Origin: Kaistella sp. SH40-3 | GTDB taxonomy: Bacteria > Bacteroidota > Bacteroidia > Flavobacteriales > Weeksellaceae | Direction: 5' to 3' | Length of the DNA stretch: 64,000 nucleotides | NCBI RefSeq assembly: GCF_030686865.1 | Contig: NZ_JAQYUS010000001.1 | Location: 434,001 to 498,000, forward strand | In this document: one piece after another, positions 35,575 to 43,782 of the stretch | Layout: the number at the start of each line of letters is the position of its first letter | How positions within the stretch are numbered: the first letter of the stretch is position 1 | Made by a program: the position numbers and the translations under genes | The notes under the pieces: generated by a model | What the model was told of the DNA's origin: nothing | The model's input: only the letters and a program-made list of their open reading frames with translations | The model's database searches: none

Positions 35575-35591
35575 TTTAAATTTAATCTAAA
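35575..35591 (-). promoter_or_regulatory. Candidate metal-regulator operator before feoA
   Basis: TTTAGATT, A, AATTTAAA on the minus strand is a 17-base palindrome with one mismatched pair, five bases upstream of the feoA -7 box, thus within the promoter spacer. Position and symmetry suit a DtxR- or Fur-type repressor; the regulator is not in the window. Confidence 0.4.
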
Positions 35592-35628
35592 TAAGGAATG
35601 TCACTGAAATGATTTGAAACATAAAAAA

Positions 35629-35653
35629 CCCCGAAACAAAATTTGTTCCGAGG
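35629..35653 (-). terminator. Terminator of the GLPGLI gene
   Basis: CCTCGGAACAAA pairs with TTTGTTTCGGGG on the minus strand (GU and one mismatch) and is followed by TTTTTT, 30 bases past the stop. Confidence 0.75.
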
Positions 35654-35683
35654 CTCGAAAATATAACTTAATAGTAACGAATG

Positions 35684-36574
35684 TTATTTTTTGGATTTTT
35701 CAATTGAAATTTCAATCGGGTTATCGTTCGCATTAAAGAAATCATTCATCATTTTTTCCTGTTGCTTAACCATTTGACCAATCGTTAAATCACTACCTGG
35801 AATTTTTTGAGACATTACCTCAGCAGTTAAATAAGGCCTTGCTGTGGCCATCGGGTCTTTCTTAAATTCACCGAAGGTTTTTTCAAACTTATCACGAGAA
35901 ACCTCAACAACTTTTCCGCCATCACCTCCCGGTTGAACTGATTCCAAGTAGGTTGCTTCTTTGAAGTTATCAACTTTTTTATTCCCTTTTAATTCCCAAG
36001 AATAATTATTTCCATCATCGGTAACCTTAACAATTAAACCTGGTAAACCATAGAATTTATACGGTCCGTCTTGCAATGGAATATCGGGGGTGAACCAAGC
36101 AGTCCATTTTCTACCTCCGTATTCTGTAGTTGCTTTTTGAGTATTATAAGCGCCTATTTTTTCTTTTCCACTCTGGATTTTCCAATCAAATTTTAGGTCT
36201 TCATTATAGCCGATATTCATAGGTGTAAATCCATTAGCAACGCGATCACCATATTGTATTTTCATGCCCGGATAAAACTTATAAATTTTCTCTGAAAACT
36301 TCGGCATCGTTACGCTCTTAGAAATATCTTTGAAAGTCCCTGCTTTTTGCATCGCTTCTACCTGAATTTTAAGAATCGAATCCTGCGCCAATAAAGTATA
36401 ATCTCTATAAATTGACTTGTCTTTTACAACATCCAGAATGGTCATTACTTTATCTAATTTAGCAGAATCTTTCTTTGGTTTAAAAGTTAATTCATAAAAG
36501 AATCTGTTCGCCGTTTCCTGCGCATTAAGAGCAAAAAAAACGCTGACTGCAAAGAGGGTGAGTATCTTTTTCAT
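35684..36574 (-). CDS. GLPGLI family secreted protein
   Basis: A 296-residue protein with a signal peptide (ending FFALNAQ) and the eponymous motif GLPGLI within YKFYGLPGLIVKV near residue 172. This family is abundant in Bacteroidota and is often placed beside outer-membrane barrel genes; its function is unknown. Here the matching barrel gene (37266-39986) is separated from it by a DinB gene on the other strand. It ends with its own terminator. Confidence 0.9.
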   Translation of the reverse strand: MKKILTLFAVSVFFALNAQETANRFFYELTFKPKKDSAKLDKVMTILDVVKDKSIYRDYTLLAQDSILKIQVEAMQKAGTFKDISKSVTMPKFSEKIYKFYPGMKIQYGDRVANGFTPMNIGYNEDLKFDWKIQSGKEKIGAYNTQKATTEYGGRKWTAWFTPDIPLQDGPYKFYGLPGLIVKVTDDGNNYSWELKGNKKVDNFKEATYLESVQPGGDGGKVVEVSRDKFEKTFGEFKKDPMATARPYLTAEVMSQKIPGSDLTIGQMVKQQEKMMNDFFNANDNPIEISIEKSKK

Positions 36575-36657
36575 GTTTTTTATTTTACTATTAGTTAACC
36601 AATTATAAAATTTGTTACAGTTTTTTATGAATATTTTATTATTAGTTTAAGATAAAA

Positions 36658-37194
36658 ATGAACAGCAGCATACTACCTTTACTAAAACAAAATAATATGG
36701 AAAGTTTACCCAACCTCAGAACAGAATTTGGACAGGAATACGAAACCACCAAAAAATTCTTTGATGTTTATCCTGAAGACAAAAATGAATATCGACCACA
36801 TGAGAAGAGCATGAAAATGATATTGCTTGCTACTCATATCGCAGAAATTTTCGGCTGGCCAGAAATAATTATGAAAACCGACAAACTTGATTTCGCTGCT
36901 GGTGATTACCAACCCACATTCCTAAACTCGAAAGCAGAATTACAGAAAAAACTTGATGATGATTATCAAAAAACCAAGCAAACACTCGACAATACAAGTG
37001 AGGAAGAGTTAAGCGGAAGATGGTCAATGAATATGGGAGAAAAAGTTCTTGCAGAATACACCAAATACAGCGCGATGCGACATGCGCTCAATCAAATCAC
37101 CCATCACCGAGCCCAATTAGGAGTTTATTATCGGTTAAACGATATTCCGGTGTCAGGAAGTTACGGACCAAGTGCTGATGAAGAAAATTTCTAA
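36658..37194 (+). CDS. DinB/YfiT-like putative metal-dependent protein
   Basis: A 178-residue four-helix bundle protein of the DinB superfamily. Three His fit the usual metal site: one in LLATHIAEIFG near residue 60 and the pair in ITHHRAQLGVYYRL near 155. Members of this superfamily include thiol transferases with bacillithiol or mycothiol and many of unknown role. It is read from the plus strand between two minus-strand envelope genes, and its terminator at 37214 also faces the next gene. Confidence 0.82.
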   Translation: MNSSILPLLKQNNMESLPNLRTEFGQEYETTKKFFDVYPEDKNEYRPHEKSMKMILLATHIAEIFGWPEIIMKTDKLDFAAGDYQPTFLNSKAELQKKLDDDYQKTKQTLDNTSEEELSGRWSMNMGEKVLAEYTKYSAMRHALNQITHHRAQLGVYYRLNDIPVSGSYGPSADEENF

Positions 37195-37213
37195 TCATCA
37201 TCAAATAACAAAG

Positions 37214-37248
37214 AAAATCCCATCCTGTTTTTACAAGATGGGATTTTT
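37214..37248. terminator. Shared terminator between DinB and barrel genes
   Basis: AAAATCCCATC and GATGGGATTTT with TGT/ACA pairing inward; A- and T-tracts on both sides suit the convergent genes. Confidence 0.85.
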
Positions 37249-37265
37249 CCAAAGAAATTTTAATA

Positions 37266-39986
37266 TTACTTAAAATTAAATTTCACCGTAAACATTACTT
37301 GACTTGGTCTGATCTCAATACTATTTCTTGTGGTTGAAAAATATCGGGTATCATAACTGATGGTTTCGTACAATTTCTTGTTCGCAATATTCAACCATTT
37401 TACTTCAAAATCAATTTTTTTCTTTGCCCAAGTATATTGGTAAGAAAGATCGTAGAAAGAATTACGAAGATTAGTTGCTCCTTGCGAAGTTGTAACATCA
37501 TCCCAAACAAAACCAATCGTGTGATTTTCTATGGGATAAAGGAACAGGTTCATATTGTGATTCCACCCAGAATTCTTATTGGAATTATTAAAATAATCAT
37601 CACTGTTTTTATTCCAATTCATTGATATATTATAATCCACACTCATCCAAGAAAAATAAGTATTGTTGAATTTCAAGGCTAAATTTTGTCCATTGCTTTT
37701 ACTTTCAATAAAATTATCTACATTATTTTTGTCCACCAAAACGCTAAAAGAATTAGAATCTCTATTGCTGAAATTTACCGATGCGTTGGTTTTAAATTTC
37801 GGGAAATACTTTCCGATTTCAATACTTTCTGTTTGAGAAAAAGAACTGTTATCTCTAAAATCTAAAGAGTTTACAGAAGATCCCGATAAAAACTGCTGCG
37901 TTTTTGTAATTAAATTTCTCTTGGTATCATTATAACCGTATCGAATATTAAAGAATAAGTTATTCAGCGGATTTCTATATTCTAATCGAGCAGACGTATT
38001 GATGTTTCTGTTTTCCGGTAAAAGGTTGCTGTCTCTAAAATTTAAAGATTTAGGACTGGTCAGAATTGTGCCGTCATACACCGAACCGAAGTTGCCGTAA
38101 TCATAATTCAGGTTACCAAAAACAAAGGCTTTCCAGAACGACGCGAAAGTATAACTTCCCCAAACATTTGGTTCAAAAACGGTCTTGCTGATTTCCGAAT
38201 CTTTGGATCTCAGTTGATCTTTGTAATCAATTCCATACATATTTACCGGCAAAGTAATGCTCACATTCAAGGCGCTGCCTTTATAGTTAAGTCCGACTTG
38301 AGTATAAGGATTGATTTCATTCCATTTCATACGGTTTTGGAAACGGCCATCTAATAAACTTCGGTCTCCATATAACTGAGAATTCATATCATTAAAGGAT
38401 AATCTCAAACCAACTTCCGGCGTGATGGTCCATTTTTTATAAGAAAAACCAACTGATGCCGAATGATTTGCAGTCAATGTTTTTAAAGCAATACTTTGAT
38501 CAAGTCTGCCATAATGAACCCTGGTAGAATCCCGACCAAACTGTTGGTCAAGATCAAAGAAATTCTCGTTGGTTGCCGATAAATCTTGTCGGTCAGTTTG
38601 ATAAGCGATATAACTCATGAAATTTACCAGTTTTTCTTTCCACGGAATAATGGTACTTAGTGAGTTTTTGATGATTCCAGTAGGTGCGCTCATTGATTCA
38701 TCAAGTGTAATATCTTTTAAAGAAGGATTAGGAACAACCATATTATATCTTGTGGCAGAATTTCCACGATCCTCATTCCAGAAACCATTCCAGGTTGTGG
38801 TGTTTTTAAAGAATCCTTTCTTGGCGTTTTTGGTAATAATAATTTCTCCTTTTGCAGCATTGCTATAAAGATTATTGGATTCTGTATTGGTGATTTTTCC
38901 AACATCAAAATATCCTTGTTCATAAACAATTTCCCGCTTAGAATCTCTACTTATGGCATTATTGGTATAACTCGTACTCGCTTTCAATTCCCATTCTTTA
39001 CTCTTAAAAGGATTGGTTAAAACATTGGCCGAGAAGAAATGTACATTGTTCATTAAATATCTTTTTTCCGGAAGATTCGGCGTACTTGCTTTATCTACAC
39101 CCACCCAATAATTCCCCGCAGATTGTCCTCTTTGACCTTCCCAGCGACTTCCGAAAGCGAGCATATTTCCTTCTCTTTCTACACTTTCACCATTATTATT
39201 GGTTTTATAATTTAAAACCCATTGGTTCTTCTGTCCGAAAAACATGGGTGTTAATTTCACATTCCACAACAGCGGATCCATGCCAATACCCACTTCTCCC
39301 CGACCGGTCATGGTCACCGCTTTTTTCAGAACTACATTAAGTGCCGCATTTTCAGAGGGAACTTTATCTTGAAGAATTTTCACGGGTTGGTGATTTTCCA
39401 TCACTTCAATTTTTTGAACATCGCCAGTTGGCAAAGAGTTGTTGATGGTTCCGTAACCACCTTCCATTAAATCTTTTCCATTCACATAGAATTTATTAAT
39501 CGGCTCGCCTTGATAAAGTACAGTTCCATCTTTATTGACATCAATTCCCGGGATTTTCTTTAAAACATCAGCAAGAGTTCGATCAGATTTACTCTCAAAT
39601 GCTTTGATATCATAAGAAATCGTGTCGCCTCTTTTGGTGATCATTTTCGCCTTTAATTTGACCTCTTTAATTTCTGTAGCATCGGGCTGCAAAGTAAAAT
39701 TCTGTGTTTGACTTTCATTCTTAAACGTTTTCTGCAAAGGTTTTTGGTTAAAGGCTTTTATTTTCACATCAACATTTTGCTCTGGAGTGGTAAAGGTGAC
39801 CTTGTATTCCCCATTTGAATTGGTGATCGAAAAAGCGATAATCGCATCTTTACCCGGTTCTTCTACCGTAACACTGGCACTTGGAATCGGCTTTCCGTCT
39901 TCATCTAAAATTTTTCCACTGATGGAAGATTGTGCCCAAGAATAAATGGCAAGAAATAAAGCAAAAAGAGTTGATATTTTTCTCAT
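37266..39986 (-). CDS. TonB-dependent-receptor-like outer-membrane barrel protein
   Basis: A 906-residue outer-membrane protein: signal peptide (ending IYSWAQ), a carboxypeptidase-regulatory-like Ig domain (about 20-95, SSISGKILDEDGKPIPSASV), a plug-like region with RTLADVLKKIPGIDV and INKFYVNGKDL, and a long beta-barrel with a C-terminal Phe (KFNFK). It lacks a clear TonB box and belongs to the family often called outer membrane beta-barrel protein, frequently paired with GLPGLI proteins. The GLPGLI gene lies one gene away. Cargo unknown. Confidence 0.85.
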   Translation of the reverse strand: MRKISTLFALFLAIYSWAQSSISGKILDEDGKPIPSASVTVEEPGKDAIIAFSITNSNGEYKVTFTTPEQNVDVKIKAFNQKPLQKTFKNESQTQNFTLQPDATEIKEVKLKAKMITKRGDTISYDIKAFESKSDRTLADVLKKIPGIDVNKDGTVLYQGEPINKFYVNGKDLMEGGYGTINNSLPTGDVQKIEVMENHQPVKILQDKVPSENAALNVVLKKAVTMTGRGEVGIGMDPLLWNVKLTPMFFGQKNQWVLNYKTNNNGESVEREGNMLAFGSRWEGQRGQSAGNYWVGVDKASTPNLPEKRYLMNNVHFFSANVLTNPFKSKEWELKASTSYTNNAISRDSKREIVYEQGYFDVGKITNTESNNLYSNAAKGEIIITKNAKKGFFKNTTTWNGFWNEDRGNSATRYNMVVPNPSLKDITLDESMSAPTGIIKNSLSTIIPWKEKLVNFMSYIAYQTDRQDLSATNENFFDLDQQFGRDSTRVHYGRLDQSIALKTLTANHSASVGFSYKKWTITPEVGLRLSFNDMNSQLYGDRSLLDGRFQNRMKWNEINPYTQVGLNYKGSALNVSITLPVNMYGIDYKDQLRSKDSEISKTVFEPNVWGSYTFASFWKAFVFGNLNYDYGNFGSVYDGTILTSPKSLNFRDSNLLPENRNINTSARLEYRNPLNNLFFNIRYGYNDTKRNLITKTQQFLSGSSVNSLDFRDNSSFSQTESIEIGKYFPKFKTNASVNFSNRDSNSFSVLVDKNNVDNFIESKSNGQNLALKFNNTYFSWMSVDYNISMNWNKNSDDYFNNSNKNSGWNHNMNLFLYPIENHTIGFVWDDVTTSQGATNLRNSFYDLSYQYTWAKKKIDFEVKWLNIANKKLYETISYDTRYFSTTRNSIEIRPSQVMFTVKFNFK

Positions 39987-40120
39987 GAAAAGATTTATTT
40001 ATTAGTAACGTAAAGCAACTATTTGTTACAGATCTGTTTTGATTGCGAATATAAATCAAAGTTAAATTCAGAATCACTTAGGCACGATAATTAAAATGAA
40101 TTTCGAAATCATTTTTTTAC

Positions 40121-40128
40121 TAATTTTG
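40121..40128 (+). promoter_or_regulatory. -7 box of the JmjC-like gene
   Basis: TAATTTTG on the plus strand, 20 bases before the ATG at 40149. Confidence 0.5.
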
Positions 40129-40148
40129 TGCCCTAACATTTGCGCATT

Positions 40149-41030
40149 ATGGGATTTCATTTACAGCCAATTGATATTGTAGAATCGATTACCAAAGAAG
40201 ATTTTCGGAATAAATATTTGCTTCCAAGAAAGCCGGTGGTCATAAAAAACATGGCTAAAAACTGGCCTGCTTACGAAAAATGGACGATGGATTATATGAA
40301 AAAGGTAGTGGGCGATGTTGAAGTACCACTCTACGATTCATCAAAAGCGGATCCAGCTGCTCCCATTAATTCATCTGCAGCAAAAATGAAATTCACAGAT
40401 TATATTGATTTAATTAAAGAAAAACCGACCGATTTACGGATTTTCCTTTTTGACCCTATAAAATTTGCACCGACTCTTTTAGAGGATTACATTTCCCCTA
40501 AAGATTTAATGGGTGGATTCCTGGACAAATATCCCAACATGTTTTTTGGTGGTCAAGGTTCTGAAACTTTCATGCATTTCGATATCGATATGCCCCATAT
40601 TTTTCACACCCATTTCAATGGTAGAAAACACGTTTTACTGTTCGACTACAAATGGAAAGAGCGACTGTATAAAATGCCGTTTGCGACTTATTCACTGGAA
40701 GATTATGATATTGCGAATCCAGATTTCGAAAAATTTCCTGCTTTAAACGGCGTTGAAGGAATTGAATGTTTCTTGGAGCATGGCGACACTTTGTTTATGC
40801 CAACTGGTTGGTGGCATTACATGAAATATTTAGATGGCAGTTTTTCTATTTCCCAAAGAGCTTGGGACAAATCGTGGGCCGTAAAAGCGCACTCTCTTTG
40901 GAATCTTGTCGTTCAAAGAAATTTTGATAATTTCATGAAAAGAAAATACAAGAATAGATACATGGATTGGAAAGAGAAAAAAGCAATCGAAAGAGCCAAT
41001 CGCGCTTTGAAAAAAGGATTGCCGAAATAA
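40149..41030 (+). CDS. Cupin-like/JmjC-type dioxygenase
   Basis: Probable Fe(II)/2-oxoglutarate oxygenase of the cupin_8 (JmjC) type. The 293-residue protein has the facial triad His143-x-Asp145 in FMHFDID and His223 in PTGWWHYM, with Lys160 after NGR in the right place for 2-oxoglutarate. Family members hydroxylate proteins (ribosomal proteins, for example) or small molecules; the target here is unknown. I start it at the ATG at 40149 over a TTG three codons earlier. The C-terminal 50 residues are strongly basic. Confidence 0.82.
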   Translation: MGFHLQPIDIVESITKEDFRNKYLLPRKPVVIKNMAKNWPAYEKWTMDYMKKVVGDVEVPLYDSSKADPAAPINSSAAKMKFTDYIDLIKEKPTDLRIFLFDPIKFAPTLLEDYISPKDLMGGFLDKYPNMFFGGQGSETFMHFDIDMPHIFHTHFNGRKHVLLFDYKWKERLYKMPFATYSLEDYDIANPDFEKFPALNGVEGIECFLEHGDTLFMPTGWWHYMKYLDGSFSISQRAWDKSWAVKAHSLWNLVVQRNFDNFMKRKYKNRYMDWKEKKAIERANRALKKGLPK

Positions 41031-41048
41031 AATTTATTAATCTTTGAG

Positions 41049-41081
41049 AACCCTTTCAGCCTTTATACGACTGAAAGTGTT
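41049..41081. terminator. Terminator of the JmjC-like gene
   Basis: AACCCTTTCAG and CTGAAAGTGTT form the stem, followed by TTTTTATTT, just before the convergent DoxX gene stop. Confidence 0.78.
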
Positions 41082-41088
41082 TTTTATT

Positions 41089-41481
41089 TCAGGATCTTTT
41101 AAATTTCTTTAAGGCATCAGTGGAATACAGCGCAAAGAAAATAAGAACAGGCTGAAAAAATAACCGAATCAATCTTTTGGAATCGGTATCTAAACCAAAT
41201 CCGTCACGGTGTTCTATATATTGTGCGATGTTTCCGGGAAAAACCAAAACGAAAAATACAGCAAGGATTAAACCTACTGCTTTCTTTTTTTTCGTTAAAA
41301 ATATCATGGCTAATCCCAATAAAATTTCTACAACTCCAGAAGCCAAAACGACAAAATCTTTTGAAAGCGGAATCCAATCTGGAACTTGTGCCTGAAAAGT
41401 TTCACGAGCATAAGTGAGATGCCCGATTCCTGCCAAAAGCATGAAGGCTCCCAAAACTATTCTTATTGTATTTTTTATCAT
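41089..41481 (-). CDS. DoxX family membrane protein
   Basis: A 130-residue membrane protein with four hydrophobic helices in the DoxX arrangement; the first carries AFMLLAGIGHLTYAR and the second ASGVVEILLGLAMIF. DoxX relatives have been tied to quinone or thiosulphate metabolism and to oxidative stress, but most have no proven role. It lies 40 bases from the M14 peptidase start-side neighbour on the same strand, so joint transcription is possible. Confidence 0.8.
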   Translation of the reverse strand: MIKNTIRIVLGAFMLLAGIGHLTYARETFQAQVPDWIPLSKDFVVLASGVVEILLGLAMIFLTKKKKAVGLILAVFFVLVFPGNIAQYIEHRDGFGLDTDSKRLIRLFFQPVLIFFALYSTDALKKFKRS

Positions 41482-41521
41482 TATACCTGTATTTATATTT
41501 AACTAAAAAACTATTTTAGAA

Positions 41522-43219
41522 TTAAAATATTCTGTAAATCGGATATGTCCCAACACTTCCTTCGTAATAATCAGAATGCCTGTAAACCCATTCCAATTGA
41601 CTATTCCCATCTTTTGCAAATTCTGGATTGGCGATTTTTTCAAATTCAAAAGCAGTTTTTAAAACCTGATTATTTTTTAATAATTCAGCCGCCGTATCTT
41701 CAAAAACATAATCAGAAAAATATTCTTTTTGACCCAGGATGCCATCAAAAAAATTCCAATTGAAAAAAGAATCTGTAGCTTCCGGTTCCAAGGTTTCTAG
41801 TAAATATTTTACACCGAGCTGTTTCGTTGAAACCAAATAATCTCCTTTTCTAAATTTAAAATTTTTAGTTTCCGATTTTACTTCGGTATCATAATGGAGA
41901 TAATGTCCTTCGTAAGGATTTTTTACTGTTTTATAATCTGAAATTTTATACTGTTGCGCAAAAATGGTAGAATCCTGCTTAATTTCTTTGATGAAAATAT
42001 TATTTCGTTTTAAATATTCCAAAACTTTTTGCTCAGATCTCGGAATTACATAATAAGACGGAATAGCGATTTCTTTCGTCGGAATATACTGATCGTAGAA
42101 TTTTACTTTTCGCTTAAAAGGTTTTGTTCTGTCATAGAACAATCTGGGTTTTCCGGAAACCTCACTTGCTTTTTTCCCAGCTTCATATCCTTTAAAATCG
42201 ATGAGTTTATATTTAGTGCTGTCTAATTTCCATTGAATCGGATACTTCATTTTAGGTTGATAATCCGCTAAACTTTCAGCCATTAATTTTTGAATTTCCT
42301 TCGCGTTTTTTGCGGTATAATTTATTGAACTCAACATGTTTTCGTACGTCGCCTGAACTCTATCTTTATACGGTTTCAACATATGCGTTTCTGCCACCGT
42401 TCCCAGCGTATTAAAAAGCGTAGTATAACCTGTTGCATATCGTGGAGAATCCATAAAAGCAGGAAAACCATCATTTGGTGAATCACCATGAATATTGACA
42501 TAAGGCGTAGTGAGAATTCCTTTCTTTTCCAAAGTTTCTAGAATTGCAGGTTGCATTTTTCCATTAAAGTAAGGGCCGAGTTTTTTACCCAACCGTTCTC
42601 TATTGGTAGAAATGTAGGTAAACAAATATTGGTAATCCGCTCCATTACTAACATGATTATCAATGAAATAAATCGGTTTAAAATGCTGGAAAATCTTTTG
42701 AAATGCTTTCGCATTTTCGGTATCGTTTTTAATGAAATCACGGTTCAAATCATAGTTTCTTGAATTTCCACGAAAGCCATATTCTTCCGGACCGTTTTGG
42801 TTGGCTCGGCTGTGACTTCCTCTACGCAGCATTCCGGAAATATTGTATGCTTGAATCGCCACAATTTTCAGATTATTAACAGAAATTTTTCCTGTTGCAA
42901 AATCACGCATCATCATCATTGTGGCATCAATCCCATCTGGTTCGCCAGGATGAATTCCATTGTTAATAAGAATTGTAGGAACATTCTTATCTTTTGAATT
43001 ATTAAAAATGACCACTTTTATAGGTTCACCATTATCATCAGTCCCAAAAGATTCTACAGTAATGGTTTTAAATTCCTTTGCCAAATCATCATAGAATTTT
43101 ACCATCTCCGTATAAGTGGTTGTTTGATTTCCATTTCCTTTTTCAAAAGGAGTAAGAGGTTTTGTTTGAGAGAAAATTAAAGATGATCCTAAGAAAAAAA
43201 GAGTTATTAAAAATTTCAT
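41522..43219 (-). CDS. Secreted M14 family zinc carboxypeptidase
   Basis: A 565-residue exported peptidase with a signal peptide (ending LIFSQ). Zinc ligands are His90 and Glu93 in GIHPGEPDG and His189 in FIDNHVSNG; the substrate Arg lies in RNYDLNRDF near 160, and the catalytic Glu is likely in TVAETHML near 295. The C-terminal 200 residues after the catalytic domain are beta-rich and carry no known motif. M14 members of this kind trim C-terminal residues or amidated sugars; specificity is not readable. Confidence 0.88.
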   Translation of the reverse strand: MKFLITLFFLGSSLIFSQTKPLTPFEKGNGNQTTTYTEMVKFYDDLAKEFKTITVESFGTDDNGEPIKVVIFNNSKDKNVPTILINNGIHPGEPDGIDATMMMMRDFATGKISVNNLKIVAIQAYNISGMLRRGSHSRANQNGPEEYGFRGNSRNYDLNRDFIKNDTENAKAFQKIFQHFKPIYFIDNHVSNGADYQYLFTYISTNRERLGKKLGPYFNGKMQPAILETLEKKGILTTPYVNIHGDSPNDGFPAFMDSPRYATGYTTLFNTLGTVAETHMLKPYKDRVQATYENMLSSINYTAKNAKEIQKLMAESLADYQPKMKYPIQWKLDSTKYKLIDFKGYEAGKKASEVSGKPRLFYDRTKPFKRKVKFYDQYIPTKEIAIPSYYVIPRSEQKVLEYLKRNNIFIKEIKQDSTIFAQQYKISDYKTVKNPYEGHYLHYDTEVKSETKNFKFRKGDYLVSTKQLGVKYLLETLEPEATDSFFNWNFFDGILGQKEYFSDYVFEDTAAELLKNNQVLKTAFEFEKIANPEFAKDGNSQLEWVYRHSDYYEGSVGTYPIYRIF

Positions 43220-43406
43220 TTTTAAATTTTTTCGAAATTACAAAAACATTCTCGTAAAAAAAATCACCTTTCAATTCATATAATTGTGAAAAAAACATTT
43301 CAAAATAAATTATCAGCAACCTGAATTAATTCTGATTCGCTGCACGAAATCTTTGCACTTTTTTAGTGGTACTTTTTTTGTAACTCTAATTATCAAATAC
43401 TACATT

Positions 43407-43748
43407 ATGGCAAATCACAATTTAAAAACACTTTCCGAAGTTCTTAACACTTTAATTAAAAGAGGAATTACCAAGGAAATATGCATGAATGATCAGCATC
43501 AAATGGTTTTGGGTAAAGACGAAAAAATCTATCAACCCGAAGATTTATGTATTGTAAAATCGTACCGATTTGAAGGAGACAGCAATCCGGATGATAACGC
43601 GGTTCTTTACTTACTTCAAGATAAAGACGGAGAATTGGCAACCATCTTGGATTCATACGGTGCAGAAAGTAATTACAGCGGTAAAGAGTTCGACAATTTT
43701 TTACGTAAAGTTCCGGTACAGGAAAGTGATGAACATAACATCGACTAA
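43407..43748 (+). CDS. Small conserved Bacteroidota protein
   Basis: A 113-residue cytoplasmic protein of a family sometimes named phosphoribosylpyrophosphate synthetase in databases. It has none of the PRPP synthetase motifs, and the true prs lies at 18123-19061, so that name is misleading. Recognisable pattern: LSEVLNTLIKRGIT, then YRFEGDSNPDDNAVLYLLQ and ATILDSYGAES. I take the ATG at 43407 and leave out the upstream extension to 43353, which begins in the promoter area. Function unknown. Confidence 0.7.
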   Translation: MANHNLKTLSEVLNTLIKRGITKEICMNDQHQMVLGKDEKIYQPEDLCIVKSYRFEGDSNPDDNAVLYLLQDKDGELATILDSYGAESNYSGKEFDNFLRKVPVQESDEHNID

Positions 43749-43754
43749 TATACA

Positions 43755-43782
43755 AACCGGCTCGTTTTAAACCGAGTCGGTT
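43755..43782. terminator. Shared terminator inside the AsmA-like stop region
   Basis: AACCGGCTCG (43755-43764) and CGAGTCGGTT (43773-43782), then seven T on the plus strand. It serves the small plus-strand gene; its right arm also encodes the last residues TDSV of the convergent AsmA-like protein. Confidence 0.85.
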
